From NCBI RefSeq assembly GCF_900156605.1, contig NZ_FTOA01000001.1, positions 372,001 to 436,000 of the forward strand: DNA of 64,000 nt, in the 5' to 3' direction. Each line of letters begins with the position of its first letter. The first letter of the stretch is position 1. Position numbers and translations under genes: made by a program. This document shows, piece by piece, positions 9,097-19,423 of this stretch. The notes below the pieces were generated by a model. The model had not been told where the DNA came from. It did no database searches and was given only the letters and a program-made list of their open reading frames with translations. Origin of the DNA: Insolitispirillum peregrinum (lineage in GTDB: Bacteria; Pseudomonadota; Alphaproteobacteria; Rhodospirillales; Rhodospirillaceae).

Positions 9097-10779
9097 TTAG
9101 CCGTTGCGCAGCGTCCGGACGAACTCTTCAACCTGACGGTGCAGGTGATTGGACTGTTCCTGCAGGTGTTCGGACAGGCCCCGCAGTTGCACAGCCGAAG
9201 CCCCGGTGGACTCTGCGGCCTGCCCAACGCCTGCGATGTTGCCAGTGACTTCGGCAGCACCGGTGGCGGCACGCTGGGTGTTACTGGCAATTTCACTGGT
9301 GGCCGCACCCTGTTCTTCGACCGCGCCAGCAATGGACGAGGTTACCTCGCGGATGGTGTTGATGATCTCGACAATCCGGCCGATCGAGGTCACGGTTTCG
9401 TCGGTTGCGGTCTGGATTTCGGCGATCTTGCTGCCGATTTCGCCGGTTGCCCGTGCGGTTTGGGCGGCAAGCTGTTTGACTTCCGAGGCGACCACGGCAA
9501 AGCCCTTGCCAGCCTCACCAGCACGGGCGGCTTCGATGGTGGCATTCAGGGCCAGCAGGTTGGTCTGGGCGGCAATGGTGTTGATCAGGTTGACCACATC
9601 CCCGATCCTCATCGCGGCTTCGGTCAGCACGTTGACGCTGTGCTCGGTCTTGGTGGCTTCCTCGACGGCTTCGTGGGCAATGCGGGCCGAAGTGGTGACC
9701 TGCATGTTGATTTCCCGGATCGAGGCGGACAGCTCTTCGGCACCGGCGGCAACGGTCTGCACGTTGGTCGAGGCTTCTTCGGCGGCTCCGGCGACGACCT
9801 GGCTTTGGCGGGTGGTTTGCTCGGCGCTGGCTGACAGGTCACGGGCGGCGCCGGAGACGTCATTCGACGAGCGCACCAGAGTATCGACCAGACTGCCCAT
9901 CGCCTGCTGGAAGCTGTCGGCCATACGGTTGCGTTCGGCCACAGCGGCCTTTTGCGCCTGTTCCTCCAGGCGGGCCTGTTCTGCCCGCAGGTGCTCGGAT
10001 TCACGCAAGGAGTCACGGAAAACCATCAGGGCACGGGCCATATTGCCAATTTCGTTGCCGTTCTCAGTGGACGGAATGTTGGCCTGCAGATTGCCCTTGG
10101 AAATGGCCATCATGGCGGTGGTCATGTCCGTCAGGGGTTTGGCAACGCCGCTGTGGGCGAAAAAGATGCTGCCAACGCCGATCAGGGTTCCAATGCCCAG
10201 TACAATCAGGGTCCAGATTTTGGAGCTGTCATAGGAAAGCTGACTGGCCTTGTAGCTGCTATCGGCACCGTCGGCATTCAGTTTGATCAGATCGACCAGA
10301 ATGTTGGAAAACGCATCATAGGTGGCTTGCATGTCACCTTTGAACAAGGCGGTTGCTTCAGCGTTCTTGTTTTGGCGGCTGAGATCAAGCATGCGATCAT
10401 GAATTTTCATGTACTCGGCGTATTTCGTGGAAAATGTTCCATAAATGCGGCGTTCTTCTTCCGACGAAATCAGCTTTTCGTATGTTTTCCGGTTGTTCTC
10501 GATGGTTGAAAGGGCGCTGTTGATGTCTTTTTCAACCTCAGCCATTTCCTTTTCATTGATGGTCAGGATATGGCTTCCCTCTGCGATGCGCAAATCAGAG
10601 GTATTGGTATTTAGTGTATTGATGATCGAAACACTGGGCAGCCAGTTGGTTGCAATCTCTTTGGTGTTGTCATTCGTGGTACTGATCTGGCGGTTTGAGA
10701 ACCATCCCTGGAACAAAACAATGCAGAGCAGCAGGGCGATGATCGCCGCCAGGACGGTTTTTAGTTTGATGCTCTTCAT
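9097..10779 (-). CDS. Methyl-accepting chemotaxis protein (four-helix-bundle sensor)
   Basis: This 560-residue transducer has a membrane segment at about 8-27, a periplasmic helical domain of about 160 residues of the four-helix-bundle type, a second membrane segment at about 188-208, a HAMP domain to about 262 and a cytoplasmic signalling domain. The signalling tip, around [20 protein letters not shown], is highly conserved. It should pass a ligand signal to CheA/CheW. The ligand cannot be told from sequence. It is transcribed alone. Confidence 0.93.
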   Translation of the reverse strand: MKSIKLKTVLAAIIALLLCIVLFQGWFSNRQISTTNDNTKEIATNWLPSVSIINTLNTNTSDLRIAEGSHILTINEKEMAEVEKDINSALSTIENNRKTYEKLISSEEERRIYGTFSTKYAEYMKIHDRMLDLSRQNKNAEATALFKGDMQATYDAFSNILVDLIKLNADGADSSYKASQLSYDSSKIWTLIVLGIGTLIGVGSIFFAHSGVAKPLTDMTTAMMAISKGNLQANIPSTENGNEIGNMARALMVFRDSLRESEHLRAEQARLEEQAQKAAVAERNRMADSFQQAMGSLVDTLVRSSNDVSGAARDLSASAEQTTRQSQVVAGAAEEASTNVQTVAAGAEELSASIREINMQVTTSARIAHEAVEEATKTEHSVNVLTEAAMRIGDVVNLINTIAAQTNLLALNATIEAARAGEAGKGFAVVASEVKQLAAQTARATGEIGSKIAEIQTATDETVTSIGRIVEIINTIREVTSSIAGAVEEQGAATSEIASNTQRAATGAAEVTGNIAGVGQAAESTGASAVQLRGLSEHLQEQSNHLHRQVEEFVRTLRNG

Positions 10780-11041
10780 GACGGCCTCATTGGCGAGATG
10801 GAAAGATGCTGTGTATATTTGTGCATATTTGGTATACAGGGATTCTTCTGGAGGGTCCAGAGAAGAATTACGACGCTAGGGTCAGTACCTCTTTTTCCCT
10901 CAAGGCAAAGATGTCCATTGCCATCAGCAATAACAAGCCAGGGCATAAAAAGTATCATCTCTTGAAAAATCGGTATTGTTGTGTGGATTTTCTGTCCGGT
11001 TCCGTGGAAAGGGGGAATATGTGCAGATCTGACAGGGTATT
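10780..11041. other. Intergenic DNA upstream of the chemotaxis receptor
   Basis: About 260 bases with somewhat lower GC hold the promoter region of the divergent receptor gene. I see no convincing coding frame, tRNA or terminator in it. Confidence 0.5.
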
Positions 11042-11147
11042 CTAGATCGGCGTGCGTTAAACCTGACGCAGGCATGCTGCTCTACCCTTTTGTTTTGCCG
11101 CAGTGATTTTGCGCAAAACCGGGACCATTTTTGCGCTCACTGCTCTA
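11042..11147 (+). repeat. Dispersed repeat family 2, copy 2 (diverged)
   Basis: It shows the order of the family: GCGTGCGTTAAA with its partner GCATGCTG, then TTTTGTTTTGCCGCA, then GCGCAAAACCGGGACCATTT and the closing GCTCTA. Compared with copy 3 at 41491 it carries several substitutions, including in the AAAACCGG core. Confidence 0.65.
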
Positions 11148-11307
11148 TCTGACAGAAAAGGCTGTGGGGCCCGTCCTTTCCATGCTGCCCGGCCATTTTG
11201 GCCAGAGGCAGTCCTCACGGCGTGGTGTGTTTGTGGTTGCTTCTTTCAGGGGAATGCCGCATACCCGTGCCTTCCTTTTTACCCCTCCACACGCCCAGGA
11301 GACGATC

Positions 11308-11631
11308 ATGGCGGCAACGATCCGCGCTTCTCATATTCTGCTGATGCATAAGGACGCTCAGTCGTCTTTGAACGAGCGTACCCGCGACCAGGCTCTGGCT
11401 GATATCGAAGCCCTGAAGAGCAAGATTCAGGCTGGCGAAGCCAGCTTTGCGGATGTTGCCTATGCCCATTCCGATTGCCCGTCGGGCGAAGATGGCGGCG
11501 ATCTGGGGCCGTTCCGTCCGGGCATGATGGTGCCGGAATTCGACAAGGCTGCTTTTGCTCTGGATGTCGGGCAGATGTCGGGCGTGGTGGAAACCCCGTT
11601 CGGTTATCACCTGATCCTGCGCACCGAATAA
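11308..11631 (+). CDS. Parvulin-type peptidyl-prolyl isomerase
   Basis: This 107-residue single-domain rotamase speeds cis-trans isomerisation at prolyl bonds. Parvulin signatures are visible: RASHILLMH at the N-terminus, DCPSGEDGGDLG in the middle, and PFGYHLI at the end. No signal peptide is present, so it is cytoplasmic. The start at 11308 is chosen because AGGAG lies seven bases before it; a longer frame upstream has no ribosome site and would run into a repeat. A terminator follows 28 bases after the stop. Confidence 0.9.
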   Translation: MAATIRASHILLMHKDAQSSLNERTRDQALADIEALKSKIQAGEASFADVAYAHSDCPSGEDGGDLGPFRPGMMVPEFDKAAFALDVGQMSGVVETPFGYHLILRTE

Positions 11632-11658
11632 GTCGGAGCATCCGATTATTCAGCCAAT

Positions 11659-11695
11659 AAAAAGGCAGCTCCCCGGTGCGGTGAGCTGCCTTTTT
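11659..11695. terminator. Bidirectional terminator between the parvulin gene and gltA
   Basis: GGCAGCTC (11664-11671) pairs with GAGCTGCC (11683-11690), flanked by A and T runs on the two sides. It can stop both the parvulin transcript and the converging gltA transcript. Confidence 0.85.
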
Positions 11696-11751
11696 ATTGC
11701 TCTGTGCCAAAGCCATTCCCATGGTATGGGAATGGCTGATGGCGACAGTAT

Positions 11752-13056
11752 TTACTTGCGTTCGTCGAGCGCGACGAATGTCTTGTCGAATTCGCCGGTG
11801 AACAGCTGACGCGGACGGCCGATCTTCTGGTGCGGATCTTCGATCATTTCCGACCACTGGGCGACCCAGCCGGTGGTGCGGGCCAAGGCGAACAGGCAGG
11901 TGAACATCGATACCGGAATGCCCATCGCGCGGAAGATGATGCCCGAATAGAAGTCGACGTTCGGGTACAGCTTCTTTTCGATGAAGTATTCGTCTTCGCG
12001 GGCGATGCGTTCCAGTTCCACCGCGACCTGCAGCAGCGGTTCGTTCTCGACGCCCAGCTCGGCCAGAACTTCGCGGCAGGTTTCGGCCATGATCGTGGCG
12101 CGCGGATCATAGTTCTTGTAGACGCGGTGACCAAAGCCCATCAGACGGAACGGATCGTTCTTGTCCTTGGCCTTCTTGACGAATTCGGGGATGCGGTCAA
12201 CGGTGCCGATTTCGCTCAGCATCTTCAGCACGGCTTCGTTGGCGCCACCATGGGCAGGGCCCCACAGCGAAGCAATACCGGCAGCGATACAGGCGAACGG
12301 GTTGGCGCCCGACGAACCGGCCAGACGGACGGTCGAGGTCGAGGCATTCTGTTCGTGGTCGGCGTGCAGGATCAGGATGCGTTCCATGGCGCGGGCCAGG
12401 GTCGGGCTGACCTTGTAGTCTTCGCACGGGGTGGCAAACATCATGTACAGGAAGTTCTCGGCATAGCTGAGATCATTCTTCGGGTACATGAACGGCTGGC
12501 CGATGCTGTACTTGTAGGCCCAGGCGGCAATGGTCGGCATCTTGGCGATCAGGCGATGCTGGCTGACCATGCGGTTGTACGGGTCCGAGATGTCGGTGCT
12601 GTCGTGGTAGAACGCCGACAGGGCGCCAACCACACCGCACATGACAGCCATCGGGTGGGCGTCACGACGGAAGCCCTGATAGAACTTGGCGAGCTGTTCA
12701 TGAACCATCGTGTGACGGGCCATGGTGCCTTCAAAGGCGGTCAGTTCGGCCTTGTTCGGCAGCTCGCCGCGCAGCAGCAGGTACGCGACTTCGAGGAAGT
12801 CACAGTTTTTCGCCAGATCATCGATGGCATAGCCACGATGACGCAGCACGCCCGCATCACCATCAATATAGGTGATCTTGGATTCGCACGAGCCGGTGGA
12901 GGTGAACCCCGGGTCATAGGTGAACATGCCGGTGTCGCTGTAGAACTTGCGGATGTCCACCACGCTGGGGCCAGTGCTGCCGTCCAGGATAGGGAACTCG
13001 TAGGACTTGCCAGTCCGGTTGTCTACCAGCGTGACCGTGTTCTTTTCGTTCGACAT
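11752..13056 (-). CDS. gltA: Citrate synthase
   Basis: This 434-residue enzyme condenses acetyl-CoA and oxaloacetate to citrate at the entry of the TCA cycle. The catalytic histidines lie in the segments [11 protein letters not shown] and [10 protein letters not shown], and the aspartate in PNVDFYSGI. Its length fits the hexameric bacterial type I enzyme. The start is at 13056, and gltX lies 74 bases upstream on the same strand, so they may be co-transcribed. Confidence 0.97.
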   Translation of the reverse strand: MSNEKNTVTLVDNRTGKSYEFPILDGSTGPSVVDIRKFYSDTGMFTYDPGFTSTGSCESKITYIDGDAGVLRHRGYAIDDLAKNCDFLEVAYLLLRGELPNKAELTAFEGTMARHTMVHEQLAKFYQGFRRDAHPMAVMCGVVGALSAFYHDSTDISDPYNRMVSQHRLIAKMPTIAAWAYKYSIGQPFMYPKNDLSYAENFLYMMFATPCEDYKVSPTLARAMERILILHADHEQNASTSTVRLAGSSGANPFACIAAGIASLWGPAHGGANEAVLKMLSEIGTVDRIPEFVKKAKDKNDPFRLMGFGHRVYKNYDPRATIMAETCREVLAELGVENEPLLQVAVELERIAREDEYFIEKKLYPNVDFYSGIIFRAMGIPVSMFTCLFALARTTGWVAQWSEMIEDPHQKIGRPRQLFTGEFDKTFVALDERK

Positions 13057-13130
13057 TCGCTACCTCTCAAGAGTTGGGCGCTGGCCGGGGAAGCATCTCC
13101 CCGGCACGGGCTACTACTGCTCGCTGTTGA

Positions 13131-14552
13131 TTAACTCTGTAACTGTGGGCCTTCCAGCGCATCCTGGATACGGGCCAGGCTGGCTTGCCTGCCCAACAGT
13201 TCCATAACTTCAAAAATAGGGGGAGAAACGGTCGAGCCTGACAGCGCAGCCCGCAGGGGCTGGGCGGCCTTGCCCAACTTCAGGTCATGCTCCTCGGCGT
13301 AAGTGCGCACGAGGGCTTCCAGGGCCTCACGGTCCCAGGAAACTTGGTCATCCGCCATCAGGGCTGCCAGATCGGCCAGAACACGCAGGCCGGATTCATC
13401 CAGCAGCTTCTGCGCCTTTTCGTCGATCGGCAGCGGGCGGGGCCGCACATAAAAGGCGGCGAGATCGGCCAGTTCCACCAGCGTCTTGGCGCGCGCCTTC
13501 ATGCTGTCCATGCCCTTCAGCAGCAGGGCGCGGGCGTCATCATCCAGCGGGGCACCGGTCAGGGTTTCCAGTCGCGGGGCGATCAGGTCCACCAGACGCT
13601 GGTCATCGGCCTCACGCATGTAAATGCCGTTGAGGTTGTTCAGCTTGGCCATGTCAAAGCGCGACGCCGAGCGACCGATGCCACCCAGTTCGAACCATTC
13701 GATGGCCTGCAGGGTGGAAATCACTTCCTCGTCGCCATGACCCCAGCCCAGACGCAGCAGATAGTTGCGAATGGCTTCGGGCAGATACCCCATGTCGCGA
13801 TAGGCTTCGGCCCCCAGCGCGCCATGGCGCTTGGACAGCTTGGCCCCGTCCGGGCCGTGGATCAGCGGGATGTGGGCGAATTCGGGAACATCCCAGCCCA
13901 GCGCACGATACAGCTGCACCTGACGGAAGGTGTTGGTCAGGTGGTCGTCGCCACGGATGACGTGGGAAATGTTCATGTCGTGGTCGTCAACCACCACCGA
14001 CAGCATGTAGGTCGGGGTGCCATCGGCGCGCAGCAGGATCATGTCGTCAAGCTGGCTGTTGGCGATGGTCACTTCGCCCTGCACATGGTCGCGCACGACG
14101 GTGCTGCCGTCCTGCGGGGCCTTCAGGCGCACCACCGGCGGGATGCCGGCGGGGGCATCGGACGGGTCGCGGTCGCGCCAGCGGCCGTCATAGCGCATCG
14201 GCAGGCCCTTGGCCTTTTGCTCTTCGCGCATGGCGGTCAGTTCGTCGGGGGTGGTGTAGCAGTAATAGGCCTTGCCCTGTTCGATCAGGGTCTGGACAAC
14301 CTCGGCGTGGTGGGCGGCGCGCGAGAACTGGAACACCGGTTCCTCGTCCCAGTCCAGCCCCAGCCACTTCAGGCCGTCAAAAATAGCCTCGACGGCTTCC
14401 TGGCTCGAACGGGCACGGTCAGTGTCCTCGATACGCAGCAGAAAGCGACCGCCGTGATGGCGGGCAAAAAGCCAGTTGAAGAGAGCGGTGCGGGCACCGC
14501 CGATGTGGAGGAACCCCGTCGGGGAGGGGGCAAAGCGGGTTACAACTGTCAT
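13131..14552 (-). CDS. gltX: Glutamyl-tRNA synthetase
   Basis: This 473-residue class I synthetase charges tRNA-Glu. The HIGH-type motif is in [19 protein letters not shown] at the N-terminus and the KMSKS-type motif in KLSKRHG at about residue 240. Length and domain order are normal, with no truncation. It is divergent from comEC, with about 105 bases between the two starts. Confidence 0.97.
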   Translation of the reverse strand: MTVVTRFAPSPTGFLHIGGARTALFNWLFARHHGGRFLLRIEDTDRARSSQEAVEAIFDGLKWLGLDWDEEPVFQFSRAAHHAEVVQTLIEQGKAYYCYTTPDELTAMREEQKAKGLPMRYDGRWRDRDPSDAPAGIPPVVRLKAPQDGSTVVRDHVQGEVTIANSQLDDMILLRADGTPTYMLSVVVDDHDMNISHVIRGDDHLTNTFRQVQLYRALGWDVPEFAHIPLIHGPDGAKLSKRHGALGAEAYRDMGYLPEAIRNYLLRLGWGHGDEEVISTLQAIEWFELGGIGRSASRFDMAKLNNLNGIYMREADDQRLVDLIAPRLETLTGAPLDDDARALLLKGMDSMKARAKTLVELADLAAFYVRPRPLPIDEKAQKLLDESGLRVLADLAALMADDQVSWDREALEALVRTYAEEHDLKLGKAAQPLRAALSGSTVSPPIFEVMELLGRQASLARIQDALEGPQLQS

Positions 14553-14657
14553 TTGGCCTGTCTAAAGCCTATCCTTTCGGGTTGCACGCATCCTGCCTTC
14601 GTCTTGAGCGATTGGCAAGGCGTGACCTCTGTAGCATATTCCTTGCGCGCTTGCAGC

Positions 14658-16868
14658 ATGGGGTTTTCGCTTTTGCATGAAGGCTTGGTCATAAAGCTGC
14701 CTTTTTGGCGGGTTATTTTTCTAAAGGCCCTGATTCTGCCGCAAATTCTGGCAAAAAACTGGGGGGCAGATCAAGCGCGTTTCGCACTGTGGCTAGCGCC
14801 TTGTTGGGGGACGGGCGTGGCGGGATATTTTTTTCTGCCCACCGAGCCACCCGCATGGGTGGGCGGGGCGTTGGCGGGGGGGCTTGCCCTGATCTGCGGG
14901 TGGGCCTGGTATGAAAAGACGCGCTGGCTATGGCTGTGGTTGCCGCTGTTGATGGTGGCGGGAGGCCTTGTGTCGGGGCAGGTCAGAACGGCTCTGGTGG
15001 CGGCCCCGGTTCTATCCAAGTCATTGCCATCATTGGAGATATATGGGGTTGTTGCCGGGCTGGAGCAGTACCGGGGCCAGTGGCGGATGACGCTGGAATC
15101 CGTTCGCATTCCACGGCTTGCCCCCGAACGGACTCCGATTCGCATACGTTTGACCGTTCGCACGCTGGCTGATGCCCGCGTTGGCAGTCCGGTCCGCATT
15201 CTGGCCCGCCTGTCCCCCCCGGCGCAGCCGACGGTGCCGGGGGGATTCGATTTTGCCCGGCAGGCGTGGTTCGCCCGCCTCGGCGCGGTGGGGTTTGCTT
15301 TGGGGGCTCCGGTGGTTCTGCCCGACGCCGAGCCGCCGGGGTGGGCAGAGCAGGCGGCATGGCGGATCGAACGCTGGCGTCTGGCCATTGACCAGCGGCT
15401 GCGCGACGGGGTGGGCGGTGCCGAAGGCGCGATGGCTTCGGCTCTGACCACCGGGTTGCGCAACAGTATTCCGCTCGACCTTGTGCAGGCATACCAGATG
15501 TCCGGGCTCAGTCATTTGATCTCGATTTCCGGCCTGCACATGAGTCTGGTTGCCGGAGTGATCTTTCTGGTTCTCCGTGCCGCCATTGCGTTGGTACCAT
15601 GGGTTGCCTTGCGATGGGACAGCAAGAAAATCGCTGCCATCGGCTCGGTGATGGGGATGGCGTTCTACCTGCTGCTGTCCGGGGGTGAAATTCCGGCATT
15701 GCGGTCGTTCCTGATGGGCGGCTGTGTGATGCTGGCGATATTAATCGATCGTTCTGCTTTGTCTTTGCGGGTGCTGTCGGTGGCGGCGGTGCTGGTGCTG
15801 ATTCTTCAGCCGGACTCCCTGATCGGGCCGAGCTTCCAAATGTCGTTTGCCGCCGTCCTTGGGCTGATTGCCGCCTATGAACTCTTTTCTCCGTGGGCGG
15901 GCGAATGGCGGAGGGGAAAGCAGGCGCAAAGCCCGCGATGGTGGTCGTTGTGGGGGCGGACGGTGTGCCTGTATGTCGGCGGCATGGTGCTGTCGTCGGT
16001 GGTGGCGACGATCATGACCGCCCCCTATGCGGCCTATCATTTCCACCGCTTTAACGCCTATGGCGTGGTGGCCAACCTGCTGGCCATCCCGCTGGCGTCG
16101 TTTCTGGTGATGCCGGGGTTGGTGGCGGGGTTGCTGCTGATGCCGCTGGGGCTGGATGGACTGGTTTGGCCGGTGGTGAAGGTCGGTCTGGCGGCGATTG
16201 CGCTGGTGGCGGAAACGGTGTCTTCCTGGCCCGGTGCCGCGCTGGAGGTGCCGCGCATGTCGATGCTCGATCTGGGGCTGATTTCGTTCGGCGGGCTGTG
16301 GCTGTGCCTGTGGCAAGGGCGCTGGCGCTGGTGGGGGATGCCGCTGGTTGTGATCGGCGGCCTGATGCCCTGGACCCGCTCGCCGCCGGTGCTGGTCCTC
16401 GGGCCGGACATGATGACTGTTGCCGTGCACGATGATCAGGGGCTGCGCTTCGTCGGGCCGTCGCCAGACCGGTTCTATCGTCGCACCTGGGAAGCGGTGT
16501 GGGGAGAGGGCGAGCAGCGGTCGAGGGAACAGATACCCCTGTCCGGCGGCGGGATCGCGCGCTGTGATGGCTTTGGTTGTCGTCTGGAGCGCAATGGCCG
16601 GGCGGTTGCCGTGCCGTTGTCAGCGCGGGCGGTGGTCGAGGACTGTCTCCATCGGCAAAAAATGCTCAATCCGACCGGCTATTATCGCCCGGAGTGTACT
16701 GCGCAGGTGCTGTTGAGCCGTGCCCGTCTGCGGGAAAACCGTGTGACGTTGGTGTTCATGGCCGACAACGGTTTTCTGAGCTTTGAAACGCTGCGCGACT
16801 GGCAGGGGCAACGGCCATGGTCGCCCAACCCGCGCGCTTTTTCCCGCGCAGCGGAATACGACGATTGA
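14658..16868 (+). CDS. comEC: ComEC/Rec2-family membrane protein lacking a metallo-beta-lactamase motif
   Basis: This protein of about 736 residues is a ComEC-type inner membrane channel protein for DNA uptake. The signature SHLISISGLHMSLVAG is present, followed by many hydrophobic segments. The N-terminal domain of about 200 residues (DUF4131 type) is also present. The C-terminal part shows no HxHxDH zinc motif, so the nuclease-like domain found in many ComEC proteins is missing or degenerate. The open frame extends far upstream across gltX, so the ATG at 14658 is chosen as the first start clear of that gene. The start is uncertain by tens of residues. Confidence 0.88.
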   Translation: MGFSLLHEGLVIKLPFWRVIFLKALILPQILAKNWGADQARFALWLAPCWGTGVAGYFFLPTEPPAWVGGALAGGLALICGWAWYEKTRWLWLWLPLLMVAGGLVSGQVRTALVAAPVLSKSLPSLEIYGVVAGLEQYRGQWRMTLESVRIPRLAPERTPIRIRLTVRTLADARVGSPVRILARLSPPAQPTVPGGFDFARQAWFARLGAVGFALGAPVVLPDAEPPGWAEQAAWRIERWRLAIDQRLRDGVGGAEGAMASALTTGLRNSIPLDLVQAYQMSGLSHLISISGLHMSLVAGVIFLVLRAAIALVPWVALRWDSKKIAAIGSVMGMAFYLLLSGGEIPALRSFLMGGCVMLAILIDRSALSLRVLSVAAVLVLILQPDSLIGPSFQMSFAAVLGLIAAYELFSPWAGEWRRGKQAQSPRWWSLWGRTVCLYVGGMVLSSVVATIMTAPYAAYHFHRFNAYGVVANLLAIPLASFLVMPGLVAGLLLMPLGLDGLVWPVVKVGLAAIALVAETVSSWPGAALEVPRMSMLDLGLISFGGLWLCLWQGRWRWWGMPLVVIGGLMPWTRSPPVLVLGPDMMTVAVHDDQGLRFVGPSPDRFYRRTWEAVWGEGEQRSREQIPLSGGGIARCDGFGCRLERNGRAVAVPLSARAVVEDCLHRQKMLNPTGYYRPECTAQVLLSRARLRENRVTLVFMADNGFLSFETLRDWQGQRPWSPNPRAFSRAAEYDD

Positions 16869-16941
16869 CGCCCCGAAAAGCCACGGCATACACTCGAGGC
16901 GTAAAAATATAAGCTTTGCAATATGCAAAGAGGGAGGTTTC

Positions 16942-17217
16942 GTGAACAAGAATGACCTGATCAGCGCCATCGCCGAGCGCAGTGAGCTGTCCCGTGCCGA
17001 TGCCGCCAAGGTGGTGGAAGGCGTGCTGACGGCGATTACCCAATCCTTGCAAAAGGGCGAAGATGTCCGTCTGGTCGGCTTTGGCACCTTTGCCCTCGCC
17101 ACCCGTGCGGCCTCGGTCGGGCGCAATCCGCGCACCGGCGAGGAAATCCAGATCCCGCAGTCCAAACAGCCGAAATTCAAGGTCGGTAAAGCTCTGAAAG
17201 ACGCTTTGCAGACCTGA
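16942..17217 (+). CDS. HU-family DNA-binding protein
   Basis: This 91-residue histone-like protein bends and compacts DNA. The family hallmark GRNPRTGEEIQIPQSK (about 62-77) contains the DNA-inserting arm and its proline, and GFGTFALATR lies before it. The GTG start at 16942 is chosen because AGGGAGG lies a few bases before it and the protein then begins VNKNDLI, as in HU. It follows comEC but has its own AT-rich upstream stretch. Confidence 0.95.
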   Translation: MNKNDLISAIAERSELSRADAAKVVEGVLTAITQSLQKGEDVRLVGFGTFALATRAASVGRNPRTGEEIQIPQSKQPKFKVGKALKDALQT

Positions 17218-17332
17218 TGCGGTGCGCTCGGGGTGGCTGTCCGGCTGCCCCGAGTGGGTACATTCCTTCCGTGCCGAAAAGGGCTTGCTGAACAGCCGGA
17301 AGACTGCTAAAACCCCGCCGTCCACAGTGACC

Positions 17333-17408
17333 GGGCGGTTAGCTCAGTTGGTAGAGCATCTCGTTTACACCGAGAGGGTCGGCGGTTCGAGCCCGTCACC
17401 GCCCACCA
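17333..17408 (+). tRNA. tRNA-Val (UAC)
   Basis: The 76-base sequence folds into a complete cloverleaf with acceptor GGGCGGT/ACCGCCC, the T-loop TTCGAGC and an encoded CCA. The anticodon loop TTTACAC gives anticodon TAC, reading valine GTA and related codons. Confidence 0.97.
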
Positions 17409-17565
17409 TTTGATTTCATTGAAAATTTTACGGTTCCATGGCTGCTGATGCGCAATCATTTGTGCGCACGGTGTAGGGACGAGTGATTTTTTGTCGCTGT
17501 CATTGCAGCCTTTTCCCCTAACGGTGTGAGCTTTCACTGTGAAGCCGCAGTACAAGACCGTTGGG

Positions 17566-17705
17566 TAACAAGAGCAGGCTGCCGCCTGAACTGCTTGGGG
17601 GATAATTCCCCCAAACCCCCATTTTTTCTTTTATTATCAAAGTTATGGGGTCTGGGGCCTTTCGGCCCCAGCGAGGTGTGGAGCAGCGCTCCATGATCCT
17701 GTTTT
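17566..17705 (+). repeat. Dispersed repeat family 1, copy 3
   Basis: It starts with AGCAGGCTGCCGCCTGAAC, has a pair of C and T runs around CCCCCATTTTTTC, and ends with GAGGTGTGGAGCAGCGCTCC and ATGATCCTGTTTT. The central hairpin is TGGGGCC-TTTC-GGCCCCA here, a compensated variant of the CCGGGGCC hairpin in copy 1, which suggests selection on the stem. It fills most of the gap 17409-17725. Confidence 0.8.
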
Positions 17706-17725
17706 ATTAGGCCTATTCACTCGCC

Positions 17726-19033
17726 TCAATCCACCTGCCCATTCCGCTCGCGGACGATGGTTGACAGCGGCACCAGCACCAACCCCTTTTGCCCCAAGGA
17801 CGGCAGCCAGCTTGCCAGGGCGGCGATGGTCTGGTCGCGGGGGTGGCCGATGGCGATGGCATAGCCCTGCTTGTGGGCGATTTTTTCCAGTTGTGCCAAC
17901 TGGGTCATCACCGAGCTGACGCTTTCGTCATTGTCGAGGAACACATCCCGCCCGATATGAGGAATACCAGCCTGGGCGGCCATCGCTTCGCCGACGCTTT
18001 TGGGCGAGGTGCGTGAGTCGAGCCAAAAGACGCCACGGGCTTTCAACGCCTGCATGACTTCGCGCATGCCCGGAGCATTCTCGGTGAATTTGCTGCCCAT
18101 GTGATTGTTGATCCCGACATAACCATCAAAGTGTGACAGCCCCAGATCAAGGCGGCGCTTGATCTCGGCATCGTCAAGGCCAACCCGCAGGGCGTCCGGG
18201 CCGGGGTCGACGTTCTTTGCCTGCGGCTCCATCGGGAAATGGACCATCAACTCATGGCCTTGCTGGCGGGCGTGGCGGGTCTGTTCGGGCAGATTGTGCC
18301 CATAGGTCAGGTACGACGTGGTCAGCGGTCCGGGCAGGGCTACAATCCGGGCGCTGCGTTTGACATCGACGCCCATGTCATCGATGACGATGGCGATCTG
18401 GGCTTTGCTGCCAGTGGCCGGGGGTGGGGTGGCATTTTTAAGCCATGCGGGCGAGGGCATGCCGCCTGCCAATTGCTCGCCGGCCTGTTTGGTGGCGGGC
18501 TTGGCTGCTGGAGCTGGCTTTGGTGTCGGTGCCTGGGGTGCTGCCGGAGGGGGTGGGGGCTCTTGAATGCTGAGGGTGTCGGTGATCCGAACGCCGGGAG
18601 TGTTGGGCTCTTCGTACAGATGCCCATTGTAGCCCATCGCAGACGATGGAGTGCTGGTGTCGTCCTGGGGGGCTGCTGCCGGGGGCAACGGCTGGGCCGG
18701 GGCTGCCAGTGGCTCTGTAACGGGCACAGATGTAACGGGCACGGATGGCGGTGGCGGTGCGGCAGACGCCCCTTCGGCCCCGATCACCCGCTGACCATCG
18801 TTGGACAGGGCGCTGGACAGGTGGATCGGCGGTGGCAGGCTTGTGGCGGCACTTTTGGGCGAGGGACTGCTCCACAACGCCCAGCCGCCGAGGGCCAGAC
18901 TGGTGGTAATGCACAAGGCGAGCACGAAGACCGTCGCCGGGTGTTGCAACAATCGGCGCCACAGGGGATGGGCGGTCAGGCGTGAAGAGGTCGCTCGGGT
19001 GTCAGGGGAGCGAGAGTGTTTCCGGCTAGCCAC
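17726..19033 (-). CDS. Divergent polysaccharide deacetylase (YibQ/DUF610 family)
   Basis: This 435-residue protein has one membrane segment near residues 33-52 and then a Pro/Ala-rich linker of about 150 residues. The C-terminal domain of about 230 residues begins at AQIAIVIDDMGVD. Conserved segments are VHFPMEPQ, GINNHMGSKFT, WLDSRTSP and IGHPRDQT, matching the YibQ family related to polysaccharide deacetylases. It is probably anchored in the inner membrane and acts in the periplasm on an unknown glycan. It is transcribed alone, and a repeat copy lies downstream. Confidence 0.87.
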   Translation of the reverse strand: MASRKHSRSPDTRATSSRLTAHPLWRRLLQHPATVFVLALCITTSLALGGWALWSSPSPKSAATSLPPPIHLSSALSNDGQRVIGAEGASAAPPPPSVPVTSVPVTEPLAAPAQPLPPAAAPQDDTSTPSSAMGYNGHLYEEPNTPGVRITDTLSIQEPPPPPAAPQAPTPKPAPAAKPATKQAGEQLAGGMPSPAWLKNATPPPATGSKAQIAIVIDDMGVDVKRSARIVALPGPLTTSYLTYGHNLPEQTRHARQQGHELMVHFPMEPQAKNVDPGPDALRVGLDDAEIKRRLDLGLSHFDGYVGINNHMGSKFTENAPGMREVMQALKARGVFWLDSRTSPKSVGEAMAAQAGIPHIGRDVFLDNDESVSSVMTQLAQLEKIAHKQGYAIAIGHPRDQTIAALASWLPSLGQKGLVLVPLSTIVRERNGQVD

Positions 19034-19423
19034 AATGCTTCCTTACAGCCACGGCAACGCAGGGTGCTTGATACGACGGGATGGTCATTTTTCATCATCT
19101 ATCGTATCAGGCAAAGCGATAGCCGAGCTTTCAGCCCATTTCAACAGAAAAGGCGGAAAACAATTCGACAGCGTTCCGTGCCTGCTCAAAGATGAGGAGA
19201 GTGCTGCGGGATGAAAGCGCAAGGGGGCTGCGAAATAACCACATAAATTCTGTTGCTGTGGTCTTTATGTCAAATGTGTAATCAAGACTTCTCTTTTTCC
19301 AGGCCCGTCGGGGCTGCGCAGGATGGTCGACAATAAAGAGCGGGACAATACCAACACTGGGGTCCGGGGCCTCACGATCCCGGCGAGGTATGGAGCAGTG
19401 CTCCACACCCTTGCCCCGGACAA
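19034..19423. other. Intergenic DNA between the YibQ-like gene and lexA
   Basis: These 390 bases hold the upstream region of the YibQ-like gene and one fragment of repeat family 1 (19359-19411). The short open frames here run through the repeat and have no ribosome site or family resemblance, so I treat the stretch as noncoding. Confidence 0.5.
19359..19411 (+). repeat. Dispersed repeat family 1, copy 4 (fragment)
   Basis: It shares GGGGTCCGGGGCCTCA, then CCCGGCGAGGTATGGAGCAG and GCTCCA with the full copies. The 5' part of the element is missing, and the GC hairpin is partly degraded (CACGATCC instead of CAAGGCCC). Confidence 0.65.

Noticed and set aside
13287-14657. Upstream extension of the comEC reading frame across gltX
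   Set aside because: It is antisense to gltX throughout and has the low-information composition of a shadow frame; the hydrophobic protein starts only near 14658.
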